Positions 44,314 to 54,110 of a stretch of 64,000 nucleotides of DNA are shown piece by piece (within the stretch, counting starts at the first letter, position 1; every line of letters begins with the position of its first letter). The notes beneath the pieces are model-generated. The model ran no database searches. It worked only from the letters and a program-made list of their open reading frames with translations, and was not told where the DNA came from. The DNA is from Escherichia sp. E4742 (GTDB lineage: Bacteria; Pseudomonadota; Gammaproteobacteria; Enterobacterales; Enterobacteriaceae). The position numbers and the translations under genes are program-made. Location of the stretch: positions 3,782,001-3,846,000 of the forward strand of contig NZ_CP040443.1 of the NCBI RefSeq assembly GCF_005843885.1, given 5' to 3'.

Positions 44314-45303
44314 ATGGCTTCACAACTGACTGATGCATTTGCGCGTAAGTTTTATTACTTGCGCCTGTCGATTACCGATGTGTGTAACTTTCGTTGCACA
44401 TATTGCCTGCCGGATGGCTACAAGCCGAGCGGCGTCACCAATAAAGGCTTTCTGACCGTCGAAGAAATTCGCCGGGTTACGCGCGCCTTTGCCAGTCTGG
44501 GCACCGAAAAAGTCCGTCTGACAGGCGGAGAGCCGTCTTTACGTCGCGACTTTACCGAGATCATCGCCGCTGTGCGGGAAAATGACGCAATCCGTCAGAT
44601 TGCGGTCACCACTAATGGTTACCGTCTGGAACGCGACGTAGCGAACTGGCGCGATGCCGGACTGACGGGGATTAACGTCAGTGTTGATAGTCTCGACGCT
44701 CGTCAGTTTCATGCCATTACCGGCCAGGATAAATTCAATCAGGTAATGGCTGGCATCGATGCTGCATTTGAGGCGGGCTTTGAGAAGGTCAAAGTCAATA
44801 CCGTGCTGATGCGCGATGTCAACCATCACCAACTCGACACCTTTCTGAACTGGATCCAGCATCGTCCTATCCAGCTGCGTTTCATCGAACTGATGGAAAC
44901 GGGCGAGGGCAGCGAGCTCTTCCGTAAGCATCACATCTCTGGTCAGGTTCTGCGTGACGAGCTACTGCGTCGCGGCTGGATCCACCAATTACGTCAACGT
45001 AGCGACGGTCCCGCGCAAGTCTTTTGTCATCCGGATTACGCCGGAGAGATTGGCCTAATTATGCCGTATGAAAAAGACTTCTGCGCCACTTGCAACCGCC
45101 TGCGTGTCTCCTCCATTGGTAAACTCCATCTCTGCCTGTTTGGTGAGGGCGGCGTTAACCTGCGCGATCTGCTGGAAGACGATACCCAGCAACAGGCGCT
45201 GGAAGCGCGTATTTCAGCGGCGCTGCGGGAGAAAAAACAGACCCATTTCCTGCATCAAAACAACACCGGTATTACGCAAAACTTATCGTACATTGGCGGC
45301 TAA
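44314..45303 (+). CDS. moaA: MoaA, GTP 3',8-cyclase
   Basis: 329-residue radical-SAM enzyme that, with MoaC, turns GTP into cyclic pyranopterin monophosphate, the first molybdenum-cofactor intermediate. The N-terminal cluster motif is CNFRCTYC, the C-terminal cluster CATCNRLRV plus LHLC, and the protein ends in the conserved Gly-Gly. The ATG at 44314 (MASQLTDAF) is used; an upstream ATG at 44281 lies inside the leader RNA. First gene of moaABCDE. Confidence 0.98.
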   Translation: MASQLTDAFARKFYYLRLSITDVCNFRCTYCLPDGYKPSGVTNKGFLTVEEIRRVTRAFASLGTEKVRLTGGEPSLRRDFTEIIAAVRENDAIRQIAVTTNGYRLERDVANWRDAGLTGINVSVDSLDARQFHAITGQDKFNQVMAGIDAAFEAGFEKVKVNTVLMRDVNHHQLDTFLNWIQHRPIQLRFIELMETGEGSELFRKHHISGQVLRDELLRRGWIHQLRQRSDGPAQVFCHPDYAGEIGLIMPYEKDFCATCNRLRVSSIGKLHLCLFGEGGVNLRDLLEDDTQQQALEARISAALREKKQTHFLHQNNTGITQNLSYIGG

Positions 45304-45324
45304 AACGTCAAAAGGAGAGATCAG

Positions 45325-45837
45325 ATGAGTCAGGTAAGCACTGAATTTATCCCGACCCGTATTGCTATTCTTACGGTTTCTAATCGTCGCGGTGAAGAAG
45401 ACGATACCTCCGGTCACTATCTGCGCGATTCGGCGCAGGAAGCGGGCCATCAGGTTGTCGATAAAGCCATTGTCAAAGAAAACCGCTACGCTATTCGCGC
45501 TCAGGTATCTGCGTGGATCGCCAGCGACGATGTACAAGTGGTGTTGATTACGGGTGGTACTGGCCTGACGGAAGGTGATCAGGCTCCCGAAGCACTGCTG
45601 CCGCTGTTCGACCGTGAAGTCGAAGGTTTTGGTGAAGTGTTCCGTATGCTGTCGTTTGAGGAGATTGGCACTGCAACGTTGCAATCCCGTGCGGTAGCGG
45701 GCGTCGCAAATAAGACACTGATTTTCGCCATGCCGGGCTCGACCAAAGCGTGCCGCACCGCCTGGGAAAATATCATCGCGCCACAGCTGGATGCCCGTAC
45801 ACGTCCATGCAATTTCCATCCACATTTGAAGAAATAA
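45325..45837 (+). CDS. moaB: MoaB, molybdopterin-adenylyltransferase-like protein
   Basis: 170-residue MogA/MoaB-family protein, related to the enzymes that adenylate molybdopterin; in E. coli MogA does this job and MoaB is dispensable, with unclear role. The MPT-binding region [18 protein letters not shown] and the [15 protein letters not shown] segment are intact. GGAGAG precedes the ATG, 21 bases after moaA. Confidence 0.96.
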
Positions 45838-45839
45838 GT

Positions 45840-46325
45840 ATGTCGCAACTGACCCATATCAACGCCGCTGGCGAAGCGCACATGGTGGATGTCTCCGCCA
45901 AAGCGGAAACCGTACGTGAAGCACGAGCTGAAGCCTTTGTCACCATGCGTAGCGAGACGCTGGCGATGATCATCGATGGTCGCCACCACAAAGGCGATGT
46001 GTTTGCCACTGCGCGGATTGCCGGTATTCAGGCGGCAAAACGCACCTGGGATCTGATCCCGCTGTGTCATCCGCTGATGCTCAGTAAAGTCGAAGTCAAT
46101 TTACAGGCCGAGCCGGAGCACAATCGGGTACGTATAGAAACCTTATGCCGCCTGACCGGGAAAACCGGCGTCGAAATGGAAGCGTTAACCGCGGCCTCCG
46201 TGGCGGCGCTGACCATTTATGACATGTGCAAAGCGGTGCAAAAAGATATGGTGATTGGTCCGGTACGTTTGCTGGCAAAGAGCGGCGGCAAGTCGGGCGA
46301 TTTTAAGGTGGAAGCGGATGATTAA
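45840..46325 (+). CDS. moaC: MoaC, cyclic pyranopterin monophosphate synthase
   Basis: 161-residue enzyme that rearranges the MoaA product into cPMP. Family sequence [43 protein letters not shown], and the late KSGGKSGDF. The ATG at 45840 is two bases after the moaB stop; longer in-frame starts lie inside moaB. Its last codons overlap moaD by eight bases. Confidence 0.97.
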
Positions 46326-46563
46326 AGTTCTTTTTTTCGCCCAGGTGCGCGAGTTGGTGGGAACAGATGCAATCGAAGTGGCTGCGGATTTCCCAACCGT
46401 TGAAGCGTTACGCCAGCACCTGGCTGCGCAGAGCGATCGCTGGGCGCTGGCGCTGGAAGATGGCAAATTGCTGGCTGCCGTCAACCAGACGCTGGTGAGT
46501 TTTGACCATCCGCTGAATGACGGCGACGAAGTGGCTTTCTTCCCGCCGGTAACCGGAGGTTAA
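46318..46563 (+). CDS. moaD: MoaD, molybdopterin synthase sulfur carrier
   Basis: 81-residue ubiquitin-like small subunit of molybdopterin synthase. It ends in Gly-Gly (PPVTGG), which is adenylated by MoeB and converted to the thiocarboxylate that supplies sulfur. Start ATG at 46318 lies within the end of moaC; moaE follows after one base. Confidence 0.97.
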
Positions 46564-46564
46564 G

Positions 46565-47017
46565 ATGGCAGAAACCAAAATTGTTGTCGGACCGCAGCCG
46601 TTCAGTGTAGGGGAAGAGTACCCGTGGCTGGCGGAGCGTGACGAAGACGGTGCAGTGGTCACGTTTACCGGTAAGGTGCGCAACCATAACCTGGGAGACA
46701 GCGTCAAAGCATTAACCCTCGAACACTATCCGGGAATGACAGAAAAAGCACTGGCGGAAATCGTTGATGAAGCGCGTAACCGCTGGCCGCTGGGGCGCGT
46801 CACGGTAATTCACCGCATTGGTGAATTATGGCCGGGTGATGAAATTGTTTTTGTCGGTGTTACCAGTGCGCATCGCAGCAGTGCGTTTGAAGCCGGGCAG
46901 TTTATTATGGATTATCTCAAAACCCGCGCACCGTTCTGGAAGCGCGAAGCCACGCCGGAAGGCGACCGCTGGGTCGAAGCCCGGGAGAGCGATCAGCAGG
47001 CGGCCAAACGCTGGTAG
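46565..47017 (+). CDS. moaE: MoaE, molybdopterin synthase catalytic subunit
   Basis: 150-residue large subunit that adds the dithiolene sulfurs to cPMP using MoaD thiocarboxylate. Conserved segments include GAVVTFTGKVRNHN, TLEHYPGMTEKAL, the HRIGEL loop and the late FWKRE, whose lysine is part of the active site. Last gene of the moa operon; a diverged REP-like palindrome follows (47025-47056). Confidence 0.97.
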   Translation: MAETKIVVGPQPFSVGEEYPWLAERDEDGAVVTFTGKVRNHNLGDSVKALTLEHYPGMTEKALAEIVDEARNRWPLGRVTVIHRIGELWPGDEIVFVGVTSAHRSSAFEAGQFIMDYLKTRAPFWKREATPEGDRWVEARESDQQAAKRW

Positions 47018-47152
47018 TTTTTAGCAGGCCGGATACCGCACAGCTGCATCCGGCAATTTCACCGTTCAGTACATGCTTTCACGCCGCGTCGATGCACACC
47101 CTCATCATTTGCAGTATCCTTTAGATATTCCTTATATCTTCAGGAGAAAGTC

Positions 47153-47857
47153 ATGGACAGATTCCCACGTTCTGATTCAATCGTACAAACCCGAACTGGC
47201 CTTCAAACCTATATGGCACAGGTCTATGGCTGGATGACAGTAGGCTTGCTGCTTACTGCGTTTGTTGCCTGGTATGCGGCCAATTCCGCCGCCGTTATGG
47301 AGCTGTTATTCACCAACCGCATCTTTTTAATTGGTCTGGTAATAGCACAATTAGCTCTGGTTATTGTGTTATCAGCGATGATTCAAAAGCTGAGCGCAGG
47401 TGTAACGACGATGCTCTTTATGCTTTATTCGGCGCTGACGGGCCTGACGCTTTCCAGTATTTTCATTGTCTATACCGCTGCCTCTATCGCCAGCACTTTC
47501 GTCGTTACTGCCGGGATGTTCGGCGCAATGAGCCTGTACGGTTACACCACGAAGCGCGATTTAAGCGGCTTCGGCAATATGCTGTTTATGGCGTTGATCG
47601 GTATTGTGCTGGCATCGCTGGTCAACTTCTGGCTGAAAAGCGAAGCGTTGATGTGGGCGGTCACCTACATCGGCGTGATTGTTTTTGTCGGATTGACCGC
47701 CTATGACACTCAGAAATTGAAAAATATGGGTGAGCAGATTGATACCCGTGACGCGTCGAACCTGCGTAAATACTCCATTCTTGGCGCGTTAACCTTGTAT
47801 CTGGACTTCATCAACCTGTTCCTGATGTTGCTGCGAATTTTTGGCAATCGTCGTTAA
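47153..47857 (+). CDS. ybhL: YbhL, BAX-inhibitor-1-family membrane protein
   Basis: 234-residue inner-membrane protein with seven hydrophobic segments, of the TMBIM/BI-1 (YccA/YbhL) family. The start MDRFPRSDSIVQTRTGLQTYMAQVY-type tail is cytoplasmic. The family pH-sensing and di-aspartate area is visible as TAYDTQKLK and LYLDFINLFLMLLR near the end. Relatives conduct calcium; the E. coli role is not established. Single gene with terminator. Confidence 0.94.
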   Translation: MDRFPRSDSIVQTRTGLQTYMAQVYGWMTVGLLLTAFVAWYAANSAAVMELLFTNRIFLIGLVIAQLALVIVLSAMIQKLSAGVTTMLFMLYSALTGLTLSSIFIVYTAASIASTFVVTAGMFGAMSLYGYTTKRDLSGFGNMLFMALIGIVLASLVNFWLKSEALMWAVTYIGVIVFVGLTAYDTQKLKNMGEQIDTRDASNLRKYSILGALTLYLDFINLFLMLLRIFGNRR

Positions 47858-47873
47858 TTCCGTTTCCCCTCCA

Positions 47874-47901
47874 AATCCCGGCCTGGTGCCGGGATTTTTT
47901 C
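47874..47901 (+). terminator. Terminator after ybhL
   Basis: ATCCCGGC-CTGGT-GCCGGGAT stem followed by TTTTTTC, 18 bases past the stop. Confidence 0.9.
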
Positions 47902-47949
47902 TAATTAAAACGACAACGAATAAAAGCCTGTTATGAAATGCGCCCATGA

Positions 47950-48188
47950 CATGGGGGCACATCCATAAATATAATTTTTTGTATATATGGCTTAAGTAAA
48001 GATATCAATAAGATAAATGCTGCCATCGCAGGTGTAATGTATCTGTTTTTAATCTCTTTGGTGGCGATTGTCGTTGCGCTTTTATAGGTGCGTTAACTCT
48101 CTATTATTATTTTATCGGCTTCTTTGGGATTCTTGCAGCAATAGCTATAACACTTGTTTGGCAAAGGCATACGCGGTTTTTTCATTAG
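47950..48188 (+). pseudogene. ybhM: ybhM remnant with N-terminal loss and internal deletion
   Basis: K-12 has the 237-residue membrane protein YbhM directly after ybhL. Here one frame (from 47986) gives YGLSKDINKINAAIAG and on to SLVAIVVA, matching about residues 68-98, then stops at 48085. A second frame from 48075 gives CAFIGALTLYYYFIGFFGIL and on to RHTRFFH, the last 37 residues, ending at 48188. The two parts join at CGTTGCG (48072-48078). About 66 N-terminal codons and about 100 internal codons are missing, so no YbhM can be made. Comparison is with the K-12 protein from memory. Confidence 0.85.
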
Positions 48189-48244
48189 TCATAGAAAAAT
48201 AGGTAAATTTCTTTCTTGGGTAAAATTATGAGGAAACGCAATGA

Positions 48245-48350
<106 letters not shown>

Positions 48351-48399
48351 ATAGCACTTTGCTAACAATCTACAGAAACCAAAAGAACTTAACCGAACT

Positions 48400-49356
48400 T
48401 CACATCGCCGCTTCATTTTTCGCCCGTAGCTTCTTCGCCTGGCTTTCCAGTAGCAGGTAACAGATCAGCGCCAGCAGCAGCGGGATAAAGTAATACAGCA
48501 CACGGTAAGCGAGCAGGGCGGCGATAATTGTGCCTTTGGATGTATGCTCCCCAGCCAGTAGCGCGATAAACACCGCTTCCAGCACACCAATTCCCGCCGG
48601 AATATGCACGATGACGCCAGCAATACTACTAACCAGCAACACGCCCAGTACAAAGAAATAGTTCACGCTTTGACCAAGTAACAGCCAGATAATCGCTCCC
48701 ATTACCATCCAGTTAACGCTGGAAATCAGCATCTGGGCGAGGGCAAATTTCCATGAAGGCAGCACCAGCTTTTGCCCTTTGATGGTCATATGGCGGTGCT
48801 TTGCGAAAGCGCAAAACCACAAATAAACCGCGATAATCATCAGTAAGCCAAGGCCGAGAATGCGCAGCGTGGTTTGATCGACATACCAGTGATCCGGCAG
48901 TTCCACCACGCCTGCGGTAAAGATAATCCCTGCCAGTAAAATATAGCCCAGCCAGTTGGTGGTAATACTGAGCGAGAAAATTCGTGTAATAGTGCTGCCC
49001 GGTAACCCTAGCCGGGAGTACAAACGATAGCGCATACCAATGCCGCCGACCCAGGTACTGAGCGTCAGGTTGAAGGCGTAGCAGATAAACGACACCAGCA
49101 TCACCTGGCGCATCGCCAGTTTGTGACCGCAGTAAGAGCGGGCTAGCAGGTCATAACAGCCGTATATCAGATAGCTGATGACCACCAGCCCAACCGCACT
49201 GAGCAGCGCAACGCGATTGTAGTCGCGGATGACCTTCCAGACCTCTTCCCAGTCTACCTTTTTGGCGTAGACCACCAGCAACACAATCACCGCAATAAAA
49301 AACAGCCAGGTGAGGATCTTCTTTACCCGGCGCCAGCGTGGATGCGATTTACTCAT
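48400..49356 (-). CDS. ybhN: YbhN, LPG_synthase_TM/UPF0104 membrane protein
   Basis: 318-residue inner-membrane protein with about eight hydrophobic segments, of the UPF0104 family related to the membrane part of MprF-type lysylphosphatidylglycerol flippases/synthases. Visible family stretches: TLSTWVGGIGMRYRLYSRLG and AGVIVHIPAGIGVLEAVF. Coupled to clsB by a one-base overlap, which suggests a job in phospholipid handling; E. coli function is not firmly known. Confidence 0.92.
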   Translation of the reverse strand: MSKSHPRWRRVKKILTWLFFIAVIVLLVVYAKKVDWEEVWKVIRDYNRVALLSAVGLVVISYLIYGCYDLLARSYCGHKLAMRQVMLVSFICYAFNLTLSTWVGGIGMRYRLYSRLGLPGSTITRIFSLSITTNWLGYILLAGIIFTAGVVELPDHWYVDQTTLRILGLGLLMIIAVYLWFCAFAKHRHMTIKGQKLVLPSWKFALAQMLISSVNWMVMGAIIWLLLGQSVNYFFVLGVLLVSSIAGVIVHIPAGIGVLEAVFIALLAGEHTSKGTIIAALLAYRVLYYFIPLLLALICYLLLESQAKKLRAKNEAAM

Positions 49357-50597
49357 CAGGGTTTTACCCCCGTGTTTTCCGCTTCTACCCGATCCTGCGT
49401 TTCCATTGTCGGTTGTGCGGGGGGATCAACCTGTGCCAGACGCGGCGTGTGTGCCGGAAGCCAGCCCACCAGCGCCGGGAAGTGGCGTAAAAAGTGGAAC
49501 GCCAGCACGCTTTTGGTCAGGTTCCACCAGGTGCGTTTCGGCAGCATGGTCTCATCTACCTGCTGACAATCTGCGGCGATAATGCCGTTAAGATTGTCTC
49601 GCAGCGTCTGGTTAAAATTACGATCGTGGATGATGACATTTGCTTCGAGATTCAGTGACAAACTGAGCGGATCGAGATTACTGGACCCTACTGTCGCCCA
49701 ATGATCGTCCATCAATGCGACTTTGCCATGTAGCGGGCGGCGGCGGTACTCAAACACCTGAACGCCGCCTTTAACCAGATAGTTATACAGCAAGCGCGCG
49801 CCGACTCTGACAATGGGCATATCCGGTTCGCCCTGAATAATCAGTTTGATCCGCACCCCGCGCCGTGCCGCTTTACGCAAGGCGTGCAAAAATCGATAGC
49901 CGGGGAAGAAGTAGGCGTTGGCGATAATGACTTCCCGCCGCGCCTGAGTGAGCATTTTCAGATAGTGACGCTCAATATCGCTGCGATGTTCTTCGTTATC
50001 GCGCCAGACCAGCAATACCTGCGCTTCTCCCGGCTGGTGATTCTCTTCCGCTTTGTGATGACGTCGCCACCAGCGTCGGGCCGCGCTCTGTCCTGGCAGG
50101 TTTTCCAGCTCAAACTGGAGAATATCTTCGACAATCGGCCCTTCGAGGCGTACCGCGTAATCCTGTTTAGCCTCTGGACCGTAGCTGGACATATGCTCGG
50201 CGGAGTAATTCAGCCCGCCAATAAAGGCGATACGCGCGTCGATCACCACAATTTTGCGATGCATCCGGCGAAACACATTGGTGCGCATACCCAAAAGGCG
50301 AGGGCGGGGATCGTAGTAGCGGAACACCACGCCAGCTGCCGTCAATTCATTGACAAACTCATCGCTGAGATCCGGCGAACCGTAGCCATCCAGCAACACT
50401 TCCGCTTTAACCCCGCGTTGCGCTGCTGCCAGTAGTGCCGCATGCAGCTGTTTGCCGACGTCATCCTCAAACCAGATAAACGTTTCAAGAATGATGCGTT
50501 CTTGTGCCTCGCCAATCGCCTTAAACACCGCGGGATAATATTGCTCGCCGTTTTCCAGCAACTGGATCTTATTGCCTTCGCGCCAGCTACATTTCAT
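49356..50597 (-). CDS. clsB: ClsB, cardiolipin synthase B
   Basis: 413-residue phospholipase D superfamily enzyme (formerly YbhO) that makes cardiolipin and can form phosphatidylglycerol by transphosphatidylation. Two HKD motifs are visible: HRKIVVIDARIAFIGG (N-terminal half) and HGKVALMDDHWATVGSSNLD (C-terminal half). No long N-terminal membrane anchor, unlike ClsA. Overlaps ybhP by four bases and ybhN by one in a three-gene operon. Confidence 0.96.
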   Translation of the reverse strand: MKCSWREGNKIQLLENGEQYYPAVFKAIGEAQERIILETFIWFEDDVGKQLHAALLAAAQRGVKAEVLLDGYGSPDLSDEFVNELTAAGVVFRYYDPRPRLLGMRTNVFRRMHRKIVVIDARIAFIGGLNYSAEHMSSYGPEAKQDYAVRLEGPIVEDILQFELENLPGQSAARRWWRRHHKAEENHQPGEAQVLLVWRDNEEHRSDIERHYLKMLTQARREVIIANAYFFPGYRFLHALRKAARRGVRIKLIIQGEPDMPIVRVGARLLYNYLVKGGVQVFEYRRRPLHGKVALMDDHWATVGSSNLDPLSLSLNLEANVIIHDRNFNQTLRDNLNGIIAADCQQVDETMLPKRTWWNLTKSVLAFHFLRHFPALVGWLPAHTPRLAQVDPPAQPTMETQDRVEAENTGVKP

Positions 50598-51355
50598 AAA
50601 TGAATCTCCGCACTTAAAGGGGCATGATCAGAAAGGTGTCGCCATGTCCGCAGCGGCAACGCGGTTGGTGCGCTGGCGCTGGCATTTTTGACGTAGATCC
50701 TGTCCAGTCGTAGTAGAGGAAATTGCACCGGAAACGTACGCGCCGGGCGTCCGTGGGCGCGGGTAAATATCTCATCCAGCCCGGCCTGCATTTTTAACGG
50801 ATGACTAGCTTTTTGCCGCCAGTCGTTGAAATCACCCGCTACCAATACCGGTTCGCCGTCCGGCAGCTCATTCACCCATTCGGCGAGCATCGCAATCTGC
50901 GCCTGACGGTGCGCCTCACGCAGGCCCAAATGTACGCACATCACATGAATCGCTTTCCCGGTCATCGGCGGCACAATGCGGCAGTAGAGCACGCCGCGCT
51001 TTTCCGCACCATCGACAGAAACATCGCGATTTTCATAATGTTCAATGGGATAGCGTGACAGTATGGCGTTGCCGTGATGCCCTTCCGGATACACAGCATT
51101 GCGACCGTAGGCAAAATCGCTCCACATGGTGTCGGCAAGAAACTCGTAGTGAGATGTGTCGGGCCAGTTTTCTACACGCAGCGGATGAACTTCGTGCGCG
51201 CCCATCACTTCCTGCAGGCAAACAATATCGGCGTTGACGGTGCGCACGGCGTCGCGAAGTTCCGGCAAAATGAAGCGTCGGTTAAACGCGGTAAAACCTT
51301 TGTGAATATTGATGGTGAGCACCTTGAACGAAAAGTGTTGTGTTTGATCGGGCAT
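50594..51355 (-). CDS. ybhP: YbhP, endonuclease/exonuclease/phosphatase-family protein
   Basis: 253-residue member of the EEP superfamily (DNase I / sphingomyelinase-like). Catalytic motifs visible: LTINIHKGF (Asn), VCLQEVMG (Glu), VHLGLREAHR, VAGDFNDWR (Asp-x-Asn) and the final SDHAPL (Asp-His). First gene of ybhP-clsB-ybhN; the pairing with a cardiolipin synthase suggests a phospholipid or phosphodiester substrate, but none is proven. Confidence 0.93.
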   Translation of the reverse strand: MPDQTQHFSFKVLTINIHKGFTAFNRRFILPELRDAVRTVNADIVCLQEVMGAHEVHPLRVENWPDTSHYEFLADTMWSDFAYGRNAVYPEGHHGNAILSRYPIEHYENRDVSVDGAEKRGVLYCRIVPPMTGKAIHVMCVHLGLREAHRQAQIAMLAEWVNELPDGEPVLVAGDFNDWRQKASHPLKMQAGLDEIFTRAHGRPARTFPVQFPLLRLDRIYVKNASASAPTALPLRTWRHLSDHAPLSAEIHL

Positions 51356-51487
51356 AATTTTCCCGTTTTGGCCTCTTATCTCATTGAAATAGTGTAGTCG
51401 GCGTCACAAAAAGGTGCGGTCTTACGGAATTTTCCGTAAAGTTCGGTACTCTGAGTTAGTAGAGATAAATTCTTCAGGAGAGAAGCC

Positions 51488-51898
51488 ATGAAGTGGCAAC
51501 AACGTGTTCGTGTCGCAACTGGCCTAAGTTGCTGGCAGATTATGTTGCATTTACTGGTAGTGGCGCTGCTGGTGATGGGCTGGATGAGTAAAACTCTGGT
51601 TCACGTCGGCGTGGGATTATGCGTGCTGTATTGTGTCACCGTGGTGATGATGCTGGTGTTTCAGCGTCATCCCGAGCAACGCTGGCGAGAGGTGGCGGAT
51701 GTGCTGGAAGAGCTGACCACCACCTGGTATTTTGGCGCGGCGCTGATTGTGTTGTGGCTGTTGTCCCGCGTACTGGAAAACAACTATTTGCTGGCTGTTG
51801 CAGGGCTGGCGATCCTTGCCGGCCCGGCGGTAGTGTCGTTACTGGCGAAAGATAAAAAATTACATCACCTTACGTCTAAACATCGCGTACGCCGCTGA
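51488..51898 (+). CDS. ybhQ: YbhQ, small inner-membrane protein
   Basis: 136-residue protein with four hydrophobic segments (about 18-37, 42-62, 83-102 and 105-120) and a basic tail [22 protein letters not shown] precedes the ATG at 51488. Function unknown. Its last 39 bases overlap the 3' end of the convergent ybhR, so the two messages are antisense over that stretch. Confidence 0.9.
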
Positions 51899-52966
51899 CC
51901 CTGTCGTGGCCGTTATGACCAATAGCGGCCACAAGCTGTTCCACACAATATCCAGACTCGCATCCTTCAAATAAATCTGCTTGGTAATGTCCGTAAAGTG
52001 GCGAATAGGGTTAATCCACGTCAGGTTTTGCAGCCACACCGGCATGTTCTCCACCGGCGAAACGTAACCGGAAAGCAGAATGGCGGGCATCATAAAGACG
52101 AACACGCCGATAAACGCCTGCTGTTGCGTTGAGCAGAGTGACGAAATCAACAGACCGAATCCCACCAGCGATAAACCGTAAATCACCATCGTAAAGTAGA
52201 ACAGCGCCAGCGATCCGGCGAAGGGGATTTGATATGCCCATATACCAATGGCCAGCACAATGGTCGCCTGGAATGTGGCGACAATTAACGCCGGTACGGC
52301 TTTGCCGATAAATATCTGCCAGGTGGTGAGCGGCGAAACCAGGAGCTGATCGAGCGTACCTTGTTCACGTTCGCGGGCGACGGAAAGTGAAGTGACGATC
52401 ATTACGCCAATAGTGGTTATCATGGCAATCAGCGACGGCACCACGAACCATTTATAGTCGAGATTCGGGTTATACCAGTTGCGTACCACCAGTTCGCTGT
52501 TGTTTGGCTTCGGTTTTCCTTCCAGCAGCTCCTGCTGATAATTTTTGACGATCTGTTGCAGGTAGTTGGCGGCTATTTGCGCACTGTTGGAGTTACGCCC
52601 GTCGAGAATCAACTGCAACGGCGCGGTCTGGAAGGTATCCAGTTTGCGCGAGAAGTCAGCCGGAAAACGTACCAGTAGTAACGCCTTTTGCGTGTCGATT
52701 GTCGGGCGGATCTCCTGCGGGCTTTTCAGTAGCAGCACATGGGTAAAGGCGCTGGCGCGGGCAAAACGTTGAGTAAGTTCTACCGAGTGCTCGCCGTTAT
52801 CTTCATCGTAGATGGCGATGGTGGCGTTAGTCACTTCCAGCGTGGCGGCGAACGGGAACAGAATCACCTGAATCAGCACGGGTAAAATCAGAATTGCGCG
52901 GGTTTGCGGTTCGCGCAGCAGCGACTGCAACTCTTTGCGAATTAACGTCCATAAGCGATGAAACAT
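51860..52966 (-). CDS. ybhR: YbhR, ABC-2 exporter permease
   Basis: 368-residue ABC-2-type membrane subunit: one N-terminal segment, a large periplasmic domain (about 45-170), then five segments including [22 protein letters not shown] and the [16 protein letters not shown] loop. It is the second permease of YbhGFSR, linked in E. coli to export of cefoperazone/tetracycline-like drugs and to Na+/Li+ tolerance. Start lies 10 bases after ybhS; the 3' end overlaps ybhQ. Confidence 0.95.
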
Positions 52967-52976
52967 GCTCTTCTCC

Positions 52977-54110
52977 CTAATCCAGCCGACGTTTGGTTTT
53001 AAGCCATGTCAGGCCGATAAACATCACCGCCGAAGCGATCAAAAACAGCACGTTCACCACCAGCACCACTGGAATATTCCCGGCGAGGAACAGGCTTTGC
53101 AGGGTGCTGACGAAGTAACGTGCGGGAATAATGTACGTCACCGCGCGGATCACCGCAGGCATACTGTCGATCTGAAAAATAAAACCAGAGAGCATAATCG
53201 ACGGCAGGAAAGCGGCGTTCAGTGCCACCTGAGCGGCGTTGAACTGGTTGCGGGTAATTGTGGAAATCAGCAGCCCCATCCCCAGGGTACTGAGCAAAAA
53301 CAGACTGGTAATAAAAAACAGGATCAACAGCGAACCGCGATAGGGCACACCGAGAATAAATACCGACACCAGCATACACAGCAGCATCGCCAGCATACCG
53401 AGAAAGTAATAGGGGATTAGCTTACACAGCAGCAGTTCCGTGCGGGTAATCTCCGTAGAGAGCAAAGCCTCCATGGTGCCGCGTTCCCATTCTCGCGCCA
53501 CCACCAGCGAGGTGAGAATCGCGCCGATGACCGTCATGATAATGGTCACCGCACCGGGGATAATAAAGTGCTGGCTTATCGCCGCCGGGTTAAACCAGTA
53601 GCGGGTTTGTACATCAATAAGCGGTTCAAAAGTCTGCCCGTTATCCTCCGCTCGCTGCATTTGCCAGATCTGCCAGATCCCTTCGACATACCCCTGCACA
53701 AAGTTAGCGGTATTCGGCTCACTGCCGTCGGTGATCACCTGAATCGGTGCGGTGGCGTTGGCGCGCTCCATCTGTTCGGCGAAATCCACCGGAATAACCA
53801 CCAGACCGCGAATTTTCCCCGCCTGCATTTTGGCGATCAGTTCCTGACGGTTATCGCTGATGGTGGCGTCGATGTAGGGCGAACCGGTCATGGTGTGGGT
53901 GAAATCCAGCGCCGCTTCGCTACGCTGTTCCAGTAAAATCCCGACGCGCAGCTTGCTGGAGTCGAGGTTAATGCCGTAACCAAAAATAAACAGCAGTAGC
54001 AGTGGGATCACCACCGCAATCAGCCAGCTACTCGGATCGCGAATGATCTGCCGCGTCTCTTTGACGCACAGCGCCCGCACGCGACGCCAGGAAAGGATCG
54101 GGTTACTCAT
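52977..54110 (-). CDS. ybhS: YbhS, ABC-2 exporter permease
   Basis: 377-residue paralogue of YbhR with the same layout: membrane segment near residues 30-47, periplasmic domain, then [22 protein letters not shown] and a [16 protein letters not shown] loop. Paired with YbhR and the double ATPase YbhF, it should form a heterodimeric pump, with YbhG as the periplasmic adaptor. Overlaps ybhF by eight bases. Confidence 0.95.
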
